NCBI RefSeq assembly: GCF_014596915.1
Contig: NZ_JACVWU010000005.1
Coordinates: 372,001 to 436,000 of the forward strand
Source of the DNA: Streptomyces sp. TRM68416
GTDB lineage: Bacteria; Actinomycetota; Actinomycetes; Streptomycetales; Streptomycetaceae
DNA length: 64,000 nt
Direction of reading: 5' to 3'
The notes beneath the pieces are model-generated. The model was not told where the DNA came from, did not search any database, and saw nothing but the letters and a program-made list of their open reading frames with translations. Below, piece by piece: positions 1 through 8,796 of the stretch. Made by a program: the position numbers and the translations under genes. Every line of letters starts with the position of its first letter. The first letter of the stretch is position 1.

Positions 1-828
1 GCTGAGTTCGGGCCGTTCGCGCAACTCGGCGGTGCCCGCGCGGATGCCCTCGCGCAGGGCGCCGATCCGCTCGGTCGTCAGGGAGGAGTAGTCGGCCGAC
101 ACCAGCCAGCCCGACGCGTCGGCGCTCACCCGGCCGGACGCGGGCACGTCCGGGGCGGTGAGCAGGGGACCGTAGGTCGTGAAGCTGGACTCCTTCACGC
201 CGCGGCCCGCCAGGTCGTCCAGCTGCCAGTAGGGCGCCCGGACGTCGACCGGCCGGTAGACGCCGGTGATGAGCAGGCGTACCGCCGGGCCGTCGAGCCG
301 GTCGGTGACGGTCAGCCGGTCGCCGGGTTCCAGCCCGAGTCGGCGGGCGGCGCTCTGCGGCAGGGCGACCTCCAGGGGTCCGGTGGTCGCCGCGGGGCGG
401 GGCAGCCGTCCGGCGACGGTCCGCACCTGGGTGCGGTCGAGGGCCGCGAAGTGGGTGAGGTCGGGGTTCTCGTTCCGTTCGGAGACCGGTCGCAGTGCGG
501 GCGGCAGGGCGTAGGGGCCGGAGCGCAGCAGGGTGCGCACCTGCAGCGGCAGCCCGTCGAAGAGGGTGCGGGACGCGTCGCGCACGGCGTCGTCGGCCGC
601 CTGCCGCTGGTCGGCCGGTACGGCGGCCTTGACCACCAGGGCGGCCTCGGCGGCGGTGCGTTCCTCGGCGAGCGACCGCCGCAGCGCGGCGTCGCCTATC
701 GCGCCCGAGTAGGCGGTGAGCGCGGCCAGCACGGTCGTGGTCAGCGAGACCGTCAGCAGCACGGCACCGAGGAGTACCCGATGCGTCCACGCTCTCAGCG
801 CGATGAGCCGCAACATGCCCGCAGGCAC
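1..828 (-). CDS. FtsX-like ABC transporter permease, 5' part (cut by left edge)
   Basis: About 276 codons of an open frame that runs off the left edge. It opens with a short basic stretch, then one hydrophobic segment at about residues 16-36 (ending LTAYSGAIG), then a long extracytoplasmic region with a run reading LEPGDRLTV. One N-terminal membrane segment followed by a large outer domain is the layout of MacB/FtsX-type permeases, which use ATP-driven conformational change to move lipids, lipoproteins or drugs, or to signal. The start is GTG at 828, preceded by a GGGGGA run; ATG at 816 is in frame. A TAGAAT box lies at 923-918 on this strand. The partner ATPase is not in the window, and the remaining membrane segments lie to the left. 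Confidence 0.72.
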   Translation of the reverse strand, partial: MPAGMLRLIALRAWTHRVLLGAVLLTVSLTTTVLAALTAYSGAIGDAALRRSLAEERTAAEAALVVKAAVPADQRQAADDAVRDASRTLFDGLPLQVRTLLRSGPYALPPALRPVSERNENPDLTHFAALDRTQVRTVAGRLPRPAATTGPLEVALPQSAARRLGLEPGDRLTVTDRLDGPAVRLLITGVYRPVDVRAPYWQLDDLAGRGVKESSFTTYGPLLTAPDVPASGRVSADASGWLVSADYSSLTTERIGALREGIRAGTAELRERPELS

Positions 829-1337
829 GGTTCGTTCCCCCACCAAACTCCCCCGTTCCCCCACCGCACGGAACCGGACCGCGATGCGGCGTCGGTGGCG
901 TGCGGGTACAAGAGGGGATTCTAAGACCGACTTTGGTCGTTTGTGATCGGTCAGCGACAACTGAGCGATCGCATCCAGCACCCGGGCCGGACGAGTACGG
1001 CGCGAACAGGGCGGCGCGGGAGGCGAAGAACGACCGGCGGACGGCCCCGGCCGCCCATGCGGACGACGAACCCGCTGACGGCACAGGAGATCGCGTCGCG
1101 CAGTCGTCCATTTCTCGGGGGACCCGGGCACGTCAGTCCGAATCGAAGTCGGGGCGGGGGTGGGGGCAGTGGGGCAACGATTAGTCCCCTGGACCCGGTG
1201 AGTTCACCTTGGCGTCGTTTTGCCTTCCTAATTTTTCTCAGCGTCCCCCCACGGATGACCAATCGGTTTCAAGAACCCCCCACCCGCCGATAAACCGCGG
1301 CGAACACAGCATTGGCTTGGCGAAAACCAGGAGTGCC
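829..1337. other. Intergenic region upstream of the glycopolymer locus
   Basis: These 509 bases lie between the divergent permease gene and the first glycopolymer gene. I see no credible coding frame. Visible items are the TAGAAT box for the leftward gene at 918-923, a small inverted repeat GGTT-tcaag-AACC at 1265-1277, and a ribosome binding site AGGAG at 1329-1333 for the ATG at 1338. No hairpin terminator or dispersed repeat is evident. Confidence 0.5.
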
Positions 1338-2801
1338 ATGACGAGGGTCCAGAACAGACGGGCACGTGCGCGCGGAGGGGAGCTGGACGACTGTTTGCGT
1401 GCCTGCGCGGTGCACAGCGGCAAACTCGTCGGCAGCATCGACCGCCGCCGTATCGAACTCGCCGAACAGCTCAGAAAGCTGCTCGTCGTGTGGGGCACCA
1501 CCCCCGCAACGCCCGCGCCCGCCCCCACCACCGGCGCCACCGCGCTGCTCAAGCGCGCCGTCAAGGGCGCCGCGACCCCCGCCACCGGCCTCGGCAACGA
1601 CCTCCTCGACGCCCTGCTCGCCGTCGCCAACCAGGCACTCAAGTGCGGCTACGACGACGAGTTGAACCTCGCCCTGGTCATCAGCGACACCGTCCTCGCC
1701 CAGCGCAAGAACTCCCGCGCCGGCTGGCGGCTGCGCGCCCGCGTGCTGGAGGCGGTCGGCGAGGAGACCGAGGCGCTGGAGGCGTACGAGAAGTACCTCG
1801 GCCTCACTGACGACGACGGCTTCGGCGTCCGCGCCCGCATCGCGGGCCTGCGCACGGCCGGCGAACGGGAGCGCGAACTGCTCGCCCTGCTGCGCCGACA
1901 GTGCCCGCGCGCCGAGGAGTTCACCCGCCGCGACGCCACCGAGGTGTGGTCCGAGGGCCTGGCCGCGCACGCCGCCGGCGACTGGCCCGCCGCCGAACCG
2001 CGCCTGCTCGGCGCGGTGCTGGCGATGAGCGACGCCCCCGTGACCGAACGCCAGGAACTGCTCGGCCAGTACCTGGACCTGCGCATCGCCGCCGACACCG
2101 ATGTCACCGCCCTCGCCGGGCTCACCGAGGTCCTCGCGCTCTACGCCGACCAGCGCCGCAGCCGCATGCGCGGACCCGTCGCCGACCCCACCGTCGGCGG
2201 CGTGCAGTGGATCAGCCTCGGCGAGTTCCGCAACCTCATCGCCGGGAAGTCGGTCTGCCTGATCGCCAACTCCGGCCGGGTCGGCGCCAGTTCGATGGGC
2301 GCCGAGATCGACGCCTACGACCTCGTCGTACGCTTCAACTCGTACCGCATCGACCCCAGGCACACCGGCAGCCGCACCGACATCCACGCCACCATCCACA
2401 AGCACGGCTTCAACTGGGACAAGCAGGTCGACACCCGGCTGGTGTTCGGCGGCATCTCCGGCGACTGGAAGTGGTCGCTGCGCAACCGCCTGGTGCCCGG
2501 CGCCCAGACCCGCCTCGGCGACGAGTCCCTGCGCTGGCCCGTGCGCAACATCGGCAGACTCGGCAGCGACCGGTGGTCCGGCATCCCGACCACCGGCTTC
2601 AACATGCTGTACCTGCTGGACTTCCTGGACGTCAGCCCCAAGCTCGACCTGATCGGCTTCGACTTCTACGAGAGCGGCGCCTACCGCGTCCAGGAAGCGA
2701 TGAAGCTCGCCATCACCTCCGTACACGAATACACCAGCGAGAAGGCATGGGTCATGGAGCGGGCCCAGAGCGTGACCGACATGAGGATCTCCCTGCGATG
2801 A
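1338..2801 (+). CDS. GT29 sialyltransferase-like glycosyltransferase with helical-repeat N-terminus
   Basis: A 487-aa protein. Residues about 85-275 are Ala/Leu/Glu-rich helical repeats of TPR character (for example ARVLEAVGEETEALEAYEKY). Residues about 300-487 resemble family GT29. A motif-L-like block reads VCLIANSGRV (306-315) then EIDAYDLVVRFNS (323-335). A motif-S-like PTTGFNMLYLLDF follows at about 430, and a motif-VS-like H-x4-E (HEYTSE) near the C-terminus. GT29 enzymes transfer sialic acid from CMP-sugars, so with neuA and neuB downstream this is a candidate nonulosonate transferase. ATG 1338 is chosen because AGGAG lies just upstream; an earlier in-frame GTG lacks a site. The stop overlaps the next start (ATGA at 2798), implying translational coupling. 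GT29 is mainly known from eukaryotes, so the assignment rests on motif spacing. Confidence 0.75.
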   Translation: MTRVQNRRARARGGELDDCLRACAVHSGKLVGSIDRRRIELAEQLRKLLVVWGTTPATPAPAPTTGATALLKRAVKGAATPATGLGNDLLDALLAVANQALKCGYDDELNLALVISDTVLAQRKNSRAGWRLRARVLEAVGEETEALEAYEKYLGLTDDDGFGVRARIAGLRTAGERERELLALLRRQCPRAEEFTRRDATEVWSEGLAAHAAGDWPAAEPRLLGAVLAMSDAPVTERQELLGQYLDLRIAADTDVTALAGLTEVLALYADQRRSRMRGPVADPTVGGVQWISLGEFRNLIAGKSVCLIANSGRVGASSMGAEIDAYDLVVRFNSYRIDPRHTGSRTDIHATIHKHGFNWDKQVDTRLVFGGISGDWKWSLRNRLVPGAQTRLGDESLRWPVRNIGRLGSDRWSGIPTTGFNMLYLLDFLDVSPKLDLIGFDFYESGAYRVQEAMKLAITSVHEYTSEKAWVMERAQSVTDMRISLR

Positions 2802-5119
2802 CCACGACCGCGCCTGCGACCCAGGCCCCCGCCACCGACGCCCACGCCCTCACCGGCAAGCGCCGCATCGCCTTCGCGTCCTACGTCGACGAGAACTACC
2901 TGCCCGGCTTCCTCGCCCTGCTGCGCAGCCTCGCGCTGTCCAACCCGAGCGTGTGCGAGGACTTCGTGGTCCTCTACGACGACCTGCGCCCCGGCTCGAT
3001 CGCGAGGATCCGCGCCCTGCACCCGAGGATCGTCCTCAAGCGCGTCAACGACACCCACTACGACGCGTACAAGAAGGGCGACCAGGACAACTACCTCGTC
3101 CGCAAGGCGTACTTCATCCTCGACGTCTTCCGGCTGCGCGAGTACGACACCGTCATCACCCTCGACACCGACATGGTCGTCCTCGACGACCTCGGCGAAC
3201 TGCTCAGGCTGCGCGAGGGCCTCGCCGCCGTCCCGCAGTTCTTCTACGGGCAGCACAAGCTCAACTCCGGGCTGCTGGTCATCCAGCGCGAATACCTGAG
3301 CGACGAGTTCTGCGCCAGGCTCGACGCCACCGGCCGCAGCGGCGACTACGAACTCGACAAGCACGACCAGGGCATCCTCAACGCCGTCCTCGACGGCGAC
3401 TTCGTCCGCCTCGACCCCCGCTACAACTTCGTCAAGCGGCGCCTGTCCGGCGACCTGCCCGTGCCCGAGGACACCGCGATCCTGCACTTCACCGGCCGCC
3501 ACAAGCCGTGGCAGGGCGGTGAGTCCGGCTACGGCCTCGCCGAGGAGAAGTGGCGCGAGTTCGAGCTGTCCGACGCCGACTTCCACGCCGAGTACCTCTC
3601 CCGGAGCGGCGGCCTCCACCACGACCTGGTCGTCCACTACGGCACCCCGCACGTCGCCCGCACCGGTGACGTCGAGGTCGCCCGCAAGGTGGCCGCCGCG
3701 CACATCGCGGCCGGCGAGTACCAGGACGCCGTGGACATCCTCGAAAGCGTCCGGATCCCGCTCGACGAGGCCTGGCCGCACGAGGTCCTCGGCCACGCCC
3801 TGATGAGCGTCTCGCGCTACGCCGAGGCCGAGGCACAGCTGCTGATGGCGACGGCCGCCCCGAACCGGGCCGCCACCGCCTTCGCCCGCCTCGCCCAGAT
3901 GGCCTGGGTGCACGGCGACGACGAGACCGCCCTGAAGCACGCCACGGCCGGACTGTCGGTCGACATCACCCACCGCTCCAGCAGACTGTGGGCGCAGCGC
4001 GCGGCCTCCGCCCCGCCCGCCGACCTGGGCGCCCCCGGCGACCAACTGGCGCACGTCGCCTTCTACATGGACCGGCAGGGCAACGCGGGCGACAAGCTGC
4101 TCCCGGAGAGCGTGCGCAGCGCCTTCGGCCCCGACACCGGCTCCCGCCGCTGGCACTCCGTGCACGCCCACCGGCTCTTCGACGAGGCGGCCCTGGAACG
4201 CGTCAACGCCCGGCGTGGCCTGGTCATCGGCGGCGGCGGCCTGTTCATCCCGGACACCATGCCCAACGGCAACAGCGCCTGGCAGTGGAACGTCCCGGAC
4301 GAGCTGATGCGCCGCATCGACGTGCCCATCGCGGTCTACGCCGTGGGCTTCAACGCCTTCGACGGCCAGTCCTACCGGGCGAACCGGTTCCGCGACTCGC
4401 TGCGCCTGCTGGTGGAGAAGTCCGCCTTCTTCGGGCTGCGCAACCACGGCTCGATCGAGAAGGTGCGGGCCATGCTCCCGGCCCACCTGCACGACAAGGT
4501 CCGCTTCCAGCCGTGCCCGACGACCGTGACGCGCCAGCTCGTGCCGGACTGGCGGGACCCGGCCGGACGCGACGACACCATCCTGATCAACGCCGCCTAC
4601 GACCGCGCGGGCCTGCGCTTCGGCCACGACTACGGCTACTTCCTGAATCAGATGGCCCGCGCGGTACGGGACCTGGGCGAGCTGGCCGAGGTGCGGTGCG
4701 TGGCGCACTCCCTCGACGACGAGAAGATCGCCTTCGACCTGCGCCGCGAACACGGCATCTCGCTGCCCGTCATCCCGATGTACGACTTCGACAACGACGA
4801 GATCCGCGACCTGTACGCGCGCACCAAGCTGGTCATCGGCATGCGCGGCCACGCGGGCATGATCCCGTTCGGCTGCGGCACGCCGATCATCAGCCTGATC
4901 TCGCACCCGAAGATGGCGTACTTCCTGCGGGACATCGACCGCCCCGAGTGGGGCGTCTCCGTCCACGACCGCCACCTGGCCGACCGCCTGGTGGAGCGCT
5001 CCAAGGACCTGCTGCGCGACCACGCGGCGACCGTCGCCGACGTGCACGGCCGCCAGCAGGAGCTGTGGAAGGTCACCGAGGCGAACGCGGCGGACCTGCG
5101 GATCATCCTGGGGAGCTGA
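2798..5119 (+). CDS. Fusion protein: GT8 glycosyltransferase, repeat linker, polysaccharide pyruvyl transferase
   Basis: A 773-aa protein with two catalytic-looking domains. Residues about 20-290 are a GT8 (glycogenin/LgtC-like) fold: the metal-binding DxD is TLDTDMVV (D123, D125), then NSGLLV (156-161), DQGILN (190-195) and the family closing motif HFTGRHKPW (230-238). Residues about 290-410 are helical repeats (ARKVAAAHIAAGEYQDAV). Residues about 415-740 match polysaccharide pyruvyl transferases, with GNAGD, VIGGGGLFI and the MRGHAGM motif near 680, and would add a pyruvate ketal from PEP. One polypeptide could therefore add a hexose and pyruvylate the polymer. It is coupled to the upstream GT29-like gene by a 4-base overlap. 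The domain calls are confident; donor and acceptor are unknown. Confidence 0.85.
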   Translation: MTTTAPATQAPATDAHALTGKRRIAFASYVDENYLPGFLALLRSLALSNPSVCEDFVVLYDDLRPGSIARIRALHPRIVLKRVNDTHYDAYKKGDQDNYLVRKAYFILDVFRLREYDTVITLDTDMVVLDDLGELLRLREGLAAVPQFFYGQHKLNSGLLVIQREYLSDEFCARLDATGRSGDYELDKHDQGILNAVLDGDFVRLDPRYNFVKRRLSGDLPVPEDTAILHFTGRHKPWQGGESGYGLAEEKWREFELSDADFHAEYLSRSGGLHHDLVVHYGTPHVARTGDVEVARKVAAAHIAAGEYQDAVDILESVRIPLDEAWPHEVLGHALMSVSRYAEAEAQLLMATAAPNRAATAFARLAQMAWVHGDDETALKHATAGLSVDITHRSSRLWAQRAASAPPADLGAPGDQLAHVAFYMDRQGNAGDKLLPESVRSAFGPDTGSRRWHSVHAHRLFDEAALERVNARRGLVIGGGGLFIPDTMPNGNSAWQWNVPDELMRRIDVPIAVYAVGFNAFDGQSYRANRFRDSLRLLVEKSAFFGLRNHGSIEKVRAMLPAHLHDKVRFQPCPTTVTRQLVPDWRDPAGRDDTILINAAYDRAGLRFGHDYGYFLNQMARAVRDLGELAEVRCVAHSLDDEKIAFDLRREHGISLPVIPMYDFDNDEIRDLYARTKLVIGMRGHAGMIPFGCGTPIISLISHPKMAYFLRDIDRPEWGVSVHDRHLADRLVERSKDLLRDHAATVADVHGRQQELWKVTEANAADLRIILGS

Positions 5120-5124
5120 CCCGT

Positions 5125-5157
5125 GAAGGGTCCGGGGATCAGCGCCCCGGGCCCTTC
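5125..5157. terminator. Bidirectional hairpin terminator between convergent genes
   Basis: Arms GAAGGGtCCGGGG and CCCCGGgCCCTTC pair over 13 positions, one of them a G-T wobble, around a 7-nt loop. The hairpin starts just after the stop at 5119 and overlaps the last codons of the minus-strand gene ending at 5139. Confidence 0.7.
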
Positions 5158-6065
5158 CTGAGCTGCTCGAAGTGGCTGGCCCGGGTCCGGCTCAGATACG
5201 CGTCGGACTCCAGCGGCCCGGCGATCGACCAGGCCCGCTCGTACTGGCCGGCGTAGTGCGCGACGTACGCCTTGGCCATCTCCAGCACCGACTTGAAGGG
5301 GATGCCGCCGGTGTGGTCGTGGTCGATCCGGTCCTGTACGGCGGAGATCAGCGCGAGCTTCTCGTCCACCGTGTACGCGTCCTCCGCGACGCTCTTCAGC
5401 ACGTGCGCGGGGATCGGCCGGGACACCTCGAAGGCCAGCGTGGACCGGATCGGCGGGCCCGCGAGCTCGATGTACGGCAGCAGCGCGCCCGTGCTGTAGT
5501 GCAGCCAGGGCAGCCGGGGTCCGGCGAAGTCCTGGTGCAGGACGACCGATCCGGGCCGCAGCCGGGTCAGGAAGCGCTCGGCGACACAGCGGAACACCCG
5601 GGGCGTCTTGGCGATGTCGATGTGCAGGAACTCGATCGGGTCGGTGTCGTCCGGGTCGGAGGTCCGGTGGATGTCACCGGCGTGGATCTCCAGGAACGGC
5701 AGGAAGGGTTCGAGCCGGGCGCGGAAGTCCGCCAGGAAGGACGTGCCGCCGTCCACGGGCCTGGCACCGGCCGTGAAGAACTTCTCCGTGGCGAAGGTGC
5801 CCTTGCCGACGTGGAAGAAGTCGTACGCGTGCAGCCGCCCCGTCCGCTCGTCGAAGACCGGGTTGTCGCGCAGCCCGAGCGCGAGCGCGTACGTCGATCC
5901 GCCGCCGCCCGAGCCCAGTTCGACGATGCCGTCCTCACCCGTGAGGCGATGGCGGCCCAGGAGGTACAGGAAGCGCAGTTCCCAGTCGCTGACCTGCGAG
6001 TAGGGGATGTCGTCCGGCAGGGTGACGTCGTCGAGCAGGGGGTACAGCCGGCCGAGGTTCGTCAT
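5139..6065 (-). CDS. Class I SAM-dependent methyltransferase-like protein
   Basis: A 308-aa protein. Near residue 47 is a glycine-rich motif I, IVELGSGGGGSTYAL, the SAM-binding loop of Rossmann-fold methyltransferases. Later IEFLHIDIAKTPR and GSVVLHQDFA correspond to strands 4-5 of the fold. The shape resembles the macrocin-O-methyltransferase/class I group that acts on sugars or polyketide sugars. Its place between glycosyltransferase units suggests O-methylation of a glycopolymer unit, which is inference. ATG at 6065 has GAGG six bases upstream. The mRNA leader is unusually C-rich because four G5-6 runs lie on the other strand at 6092-6127. It converges on the GT8 fusion gene. Confidence 0.7.
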   Translation of the reverse strand: MTNLGRLYPLLDDVTLPDDIPYSQVSDWELRFLYLLGRHRLTGEDGIVELGSGGGGSTYALALGLRDNPVFDERTGRLHAYDFFHVGKGTFATEKFFTAGARPVDGGTSFLADFRARLEPFLPFLEIHAGDIHRTSDPDDTDPIEFLHIDIAKTPRVFRCVAERFLTRLRPGSVVLHQDFAGPRLPWLHYSTGALLPYIELAGPPIRSTLAFEVSRPIPAHVLKSVAEDAYTVDEKLALISAVQDRIDHDHTGGIPFKSVLEMAKAYVAHYAGQYERAWSIAGPLESDAYLSRTRASHFEQLRKGPGR

Positions 6066-6091
6066 GAGTGCCTCACGGAGTCGGATGAGGT

Positions 6092-6127
6092 GGGGGGAAG
6101 GTGGGGGTGGGGGGAAGGTGGCGGGGG
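6092..6127 (+). repeat. G-run tract (possible G-quadruplex) upstream of the methyltransferase gene
   Basis: Four runs of five or six G occur in 36 bases on the plus strand, arranged as a partial tandem repeat of GGTGGGGGGAA. It lies 27-62 bases upstream of the minus-strand start at 6065, in the promoter/leader region. A near-palindrome GATCC-tag-GGATC follows at 6154-6166 and contains TAGGAT on the minus strand, a possible -10 box. Confidence 0.5.
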
Positions 6128-6257
6128 AGAGACGGCGATGGGGCGGCGTCCGTGATCCTAGGGATCCGGGCGCCGCCCCTGCCGTGGAATCATCGGTTCG
6201 AGTCGATGTTGTGCCACTGTTTCCTTGGCCGATTCCGGTGGTTCACCGGGCCTTGGC

Positions 6258-7640
6258 TCAGCGGCCCACCGCCTTCCTCAAGGCCTTCGCCCGGCGCACC
6301 ACCCGGCGTGCCGTGGCGTTGCGCGGCAGGAACGACAGCCGCTCCGGGATGCCGCCGGGCAGCCCCAGTGAGGTGAGCCGCTTGCGCTTGAAGTAGCGCT
6401 GGGTGCGCGGCCCGAACTGCCCCGACAGATACGCCTCCGCCGCCGGCCGCAGCCCCGGGTGCAGCTGCGGCTGCATGGTGAACCCCACGGCGGTGACCAG
6501 CGCGCCCAGCGTCTCCGCGGCGACCGTCTCCTCGCCCTCGCGGCCCTCCAGGTCCGGCAGCACGGCGTCCGCCAGCACCGCCGGGACGCGGTTGCTGTTC
6601 TGGTACGGCGTCAGCCGGTCCAGCAGCGGCCCGGTGCCGATCCGGGCGACGGGCAGGCCGTAGAACGCGGACGCCGTGAACAGCGCGGTCGAGAAGCAGC
6701 CGACGACCAGGCCGGGGCGCGCCTTCTCGAAGAGCACCTCGGCCAGGACAGGCGTGTCCAGGACGGTCAGCTCGACACCGAGCCGCTCGGCCTCGGTCTC
6801 CAGGACGCGGCTGTAGCGGGCCGGAGCCGTCGGATGCGGCTTGAAGACGATCGAGCGGTGCCCGCGCTCCACCGCCCCCCGCATCATCCGCACGTGCAGC
6901 TCCTCCTCGGCCTGCGGCGTGAGGATGTTCAGCGCGGACAGGTACTGGCCCAGCAGCAGCGCCGAGTTGTCCGGCAACACCGGCAACTCCGGGCCCGTAC
7001 CCGCGAGTTCGCCCATCGCCTTCAGGAACGCGTCGGTCGGCACGACCTGCGCGGGCACGTCGAACTCGGTCAGCAGCAGCGGCCGCAGCCCCGGCACCAG
7101 GTCCAGGTGGAGCAGCCGCCGCACCCGCGTGCCGACCAGCGGGTCCAGCTTGTTCCGGGTGGGCCCGTAGCTCATCAGCCCGTCGGCGTAGACGTCGATG
7201 GGGGCGCCGGTGAACATCTGCGCCACTCCGAGCGCCGGGTTGACCTGGAGGGACTCCAGGACCAGCTCCACCCGGTCCTCGCCGAGCCCCCACAGCAGCC
7301 GCAGATAGCGCTCGAACAGCGGGACGTCGTCCGGCCGCGGCTCCCAGGCGCCGGGGTGGAAGGGCCGGATCGCCTCGTTGAAGGAGAGTACGCCGTCGAA
7401 GCGGTCGCGCAGCGCCTCGAAGCCCGGCATCTCGTCGACGGCCGGAGTGGTCTCCGGTGTCGCCGCGTTGTTGAAGACCAGCAGCAGCCGGCGGTCCGCC
7501 GCGGCGAAGCAGTCCGAGTCGATCGCGGCGGCCAGCGTGGCGGCGCCGTAGAGCGTCGAGACGCAGAAGATCCGGGTGGTACGGGGGGCGCGGGCGGTAC
7601 GGGGGGTGCGGGTGGCAGGGGCCTGGGGGGCAGGGGACAT
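6258..7640 (-). CDS. Polysialyltransferase-family glycosyltransferase
   Basis: A 460-aa protein. An N-terminal disordered Pro/Arg/Thr leader is followed by RIFCVSTLYGAATLAAAI. The C-terminal half carries IVFKPHPTAP (the HP-type motif of bacterial polysialyltransferases) and CFSTALFTASAFYGLPVARIG (the S/T-rich donor-side motif). These are features of the alpha-2,8-polysialyltransferase family (Pfam POLYST), which uses CMP-sialic acids. With neuA/neuB in the same locus, a role in polymerising a Kdn or sialic acid chain is reasonable. ATG 7640 is chosen; GTG 7643 is one codon earlier. Both overlap the upstream stop (GTGATG), so translation is coupled to the GT2 gene. Assigned by family resemblance, not activity. 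Confidence 0.7.
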   Translation of the reverse strand: MSPAPQAPATRTPRTARAPRTTRIFCVSTLYGAATLAAAIDSDCFAAADRRLLLVFNNAATPETTPAVDEMPGFEALRDRFDGVLSFNEAIRPFHPGAWEPRPDDVPLFERYLRLLWGLGEDRVELVLESLQVNPALGVAQMFTGAPIDVYADGLMSYGPTRNKLDPLVGTRVRRLLHLDLVPGLRPLLLTEFDVPAQVVPTDAFLKAMGELAGTGPELPVLPDNSALLLGQYLSALNILTPQAEEELHVRMMRGAVERGHRSIVFKPHPTAPARYSRVLETEAERLGVELTVLDTPVLAEVLFEKARPGLVVGCFSTALFTASAFYGLPVARIGTGPLLDRLTPYQNSNRVPAVLADAVLPDLEGREGEETVAAETLGALVTAVGFTMQPQLHPGLRPAAEAYLSGQFGPRTQRYFKRKRLTSLGLPGGIPERLSFLPRNATARRVVRRAKALRKAVGR

Positions 7641-8626
7641 CACGCGGCCGCCTTCGCTGTGGTGACCCGGCGCCGCAGCCGGCGCAGCTTGCCGGCCCGG
7701 CGCAGGTCCATGGTGTCGAGCACGTCACCGAGCGCGTCCTGCGGCATGCGCTGTATCGCCGCCGCGCTCATCGCCCGCAGCTGCCTGGCCACGGCCGGTT
7801 CCCACTTGGACTCGTCCGCCAGATGGTGGGCGATGATCGCGCAGTAGGTGCGCATCGCCTTCGGCAGCAGCCTGTCCGCCTCCGGATCCCGGGCCGTCTC
7901 CTCGATGACCTGGTCGAAGGCGCGGATGAAGTCCAGTTGGCGCACATCGCCGATCTGGGTCAGCGAACCGGCCACCCCGCGCCGGTAGAAGACGCCCAGC
8001 AGGCCCACCACCGCGAACGACTCCGCCTCCCGGTGCAGCTTCCAGATCCACGGCCGGTCCTCGGCCGTCCGCAGCCCGTCGGTGAAGTGCAGCAGCCCCT
8101 TCTCCAGCAGCCGGCGGTGGTAGGCGCCGGCCCAGGCGTAGGCGTAGTCGACGGAGGTCGTCCGGTCGGCCGGCAGGATCGCCCCGCGCGGGTCCAGCAC
8201 CTCGCCGCGCCGGCCGTGCGGCACCCGGTGCACGGTTCTGGCGCGCGCGACGGCCTGGACATGGTCGGTACGCACGAAGTCGCAGCCCAACTCCTCCATG
8301 GCCGCGACCAGTTCGGCGAAGTGGCCGGGCGCCAGCCAGTCGTCGCCGTCGAGGAAGGTGAGGTACTCGCCCCGCGCCGCGTCCAGGCCGGTGTTGCGGG
8401 CGGTGGCGAGTCCCCCGTTCACCTCGTGCCGGATGTAGCGCACCTGCGCGACCTCCGAGAGCTGGTCGGCGGCCCGTTCGAGAATGGCCGGAGTTCCGTC
8501 CTCCGAATGGTCGTCGACCAGGATGAACTCAAAGTCGCGCCGGGCATTCGCACGCAGACTTCTGAGGGTGTCCGGGGCGTATTGCTGCACGTTGTAGAAC
8601 GGCACGATCACGGAAAGCTTTGGCAC
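7640..8626 (-). CDS. Family 2 glycosyltransferase
   Basis: A 328-aa GT-A fold enzyme. It starts VPKLSVIVPFYNV, the usual GT2 opening, followed by FILVDDHSEDGT, NGGLATARNTGL and the metal-binding FLDGDDW near residue 95. GT2 enzymes use NDP-sugars and act on the cytoplasmic face of the membrane. I choose GTG 8626 because a -10 box TAATCT (8639-8634) ends 7 nt before it, the spacing of leaderless mRNAs; an upstream in-frame GTG at 8710 would add 28 low-complexity residues and has a GGGGG run immediately adjacent. It overlaps the polysialyltransferase-like gene by a few bases and is divergent from the gene at 8825. Confidence 0.85.
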   Translation of the reverse strand: MPKLSVIVPFYNVQQYAPDTLRSLRANARRDFEFILVDDHSEDGTPAILERAADQLSEVAQVRYIRHEVNGGLATARNTGLDAARGEYLTFLDGDDWLAPGHFAELVAAMEELGCDFVRTDHVQAVARARTVHRVPHGRRGEVLDPRGAILPADRTTSVDYAYAWAGAYHRRLLEKGLLHFTDGLRTAEDRPWIWKLHREAESFAVVGLLGVFYRRGVAGSLTQIGDVRQLDFIRAFDQVIEETARDPEADRLLPKAMRTYCAIIAHHLADESKWEPAVARQLRAMSAAAIQRMPQDALGDVLDTMDLRRAGKLRRLRRRVTTAKAAA

Positions 8627-8796
8627 CCGCAAAAGATTAGGAGCGGGCCCGGCAGCGGAACTTGACGGTGCGGGTACAGCGGGTGAACTCCATGTGTCGG
8701 AACGGTGCACCCCCTGTACTTCCCGGGTTTTGCCAGGCCAGTTCGGCTCTCGGTGGGATGTTGTTAACTTTTCGTTGATTCACGGTTGGGCCATAC

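Noticed and set aside
1202..1223. PHO-box-like GTTCACCTTGG upstream of the glycopolymer locus
   Set aside because: The first 11-mer resembles the PhoP repeat unit but the following one (CGTCGTTTTGC) does not, so a PhoP operator is not supported.
2681..5047. 788-codon minus-strand frame opposite the GT8-pyruvyltransferase gene
   Set aside because: Long antisense frames are expected in DNA with near-constant G/C third positions; composition is Val/Gly/Asp-rich with no motif, and the plus strand carries intact domains.
6190..6215. tRNA T-arm-like sequence (catcggttcgagtcgatg)
   Set aside because: The stem is CATCG/CGATG around an 8-base loop and no acceptor, D or anticodon arm surrounds it; a simple hairpin downstream of the minus-strand gene is more likely.
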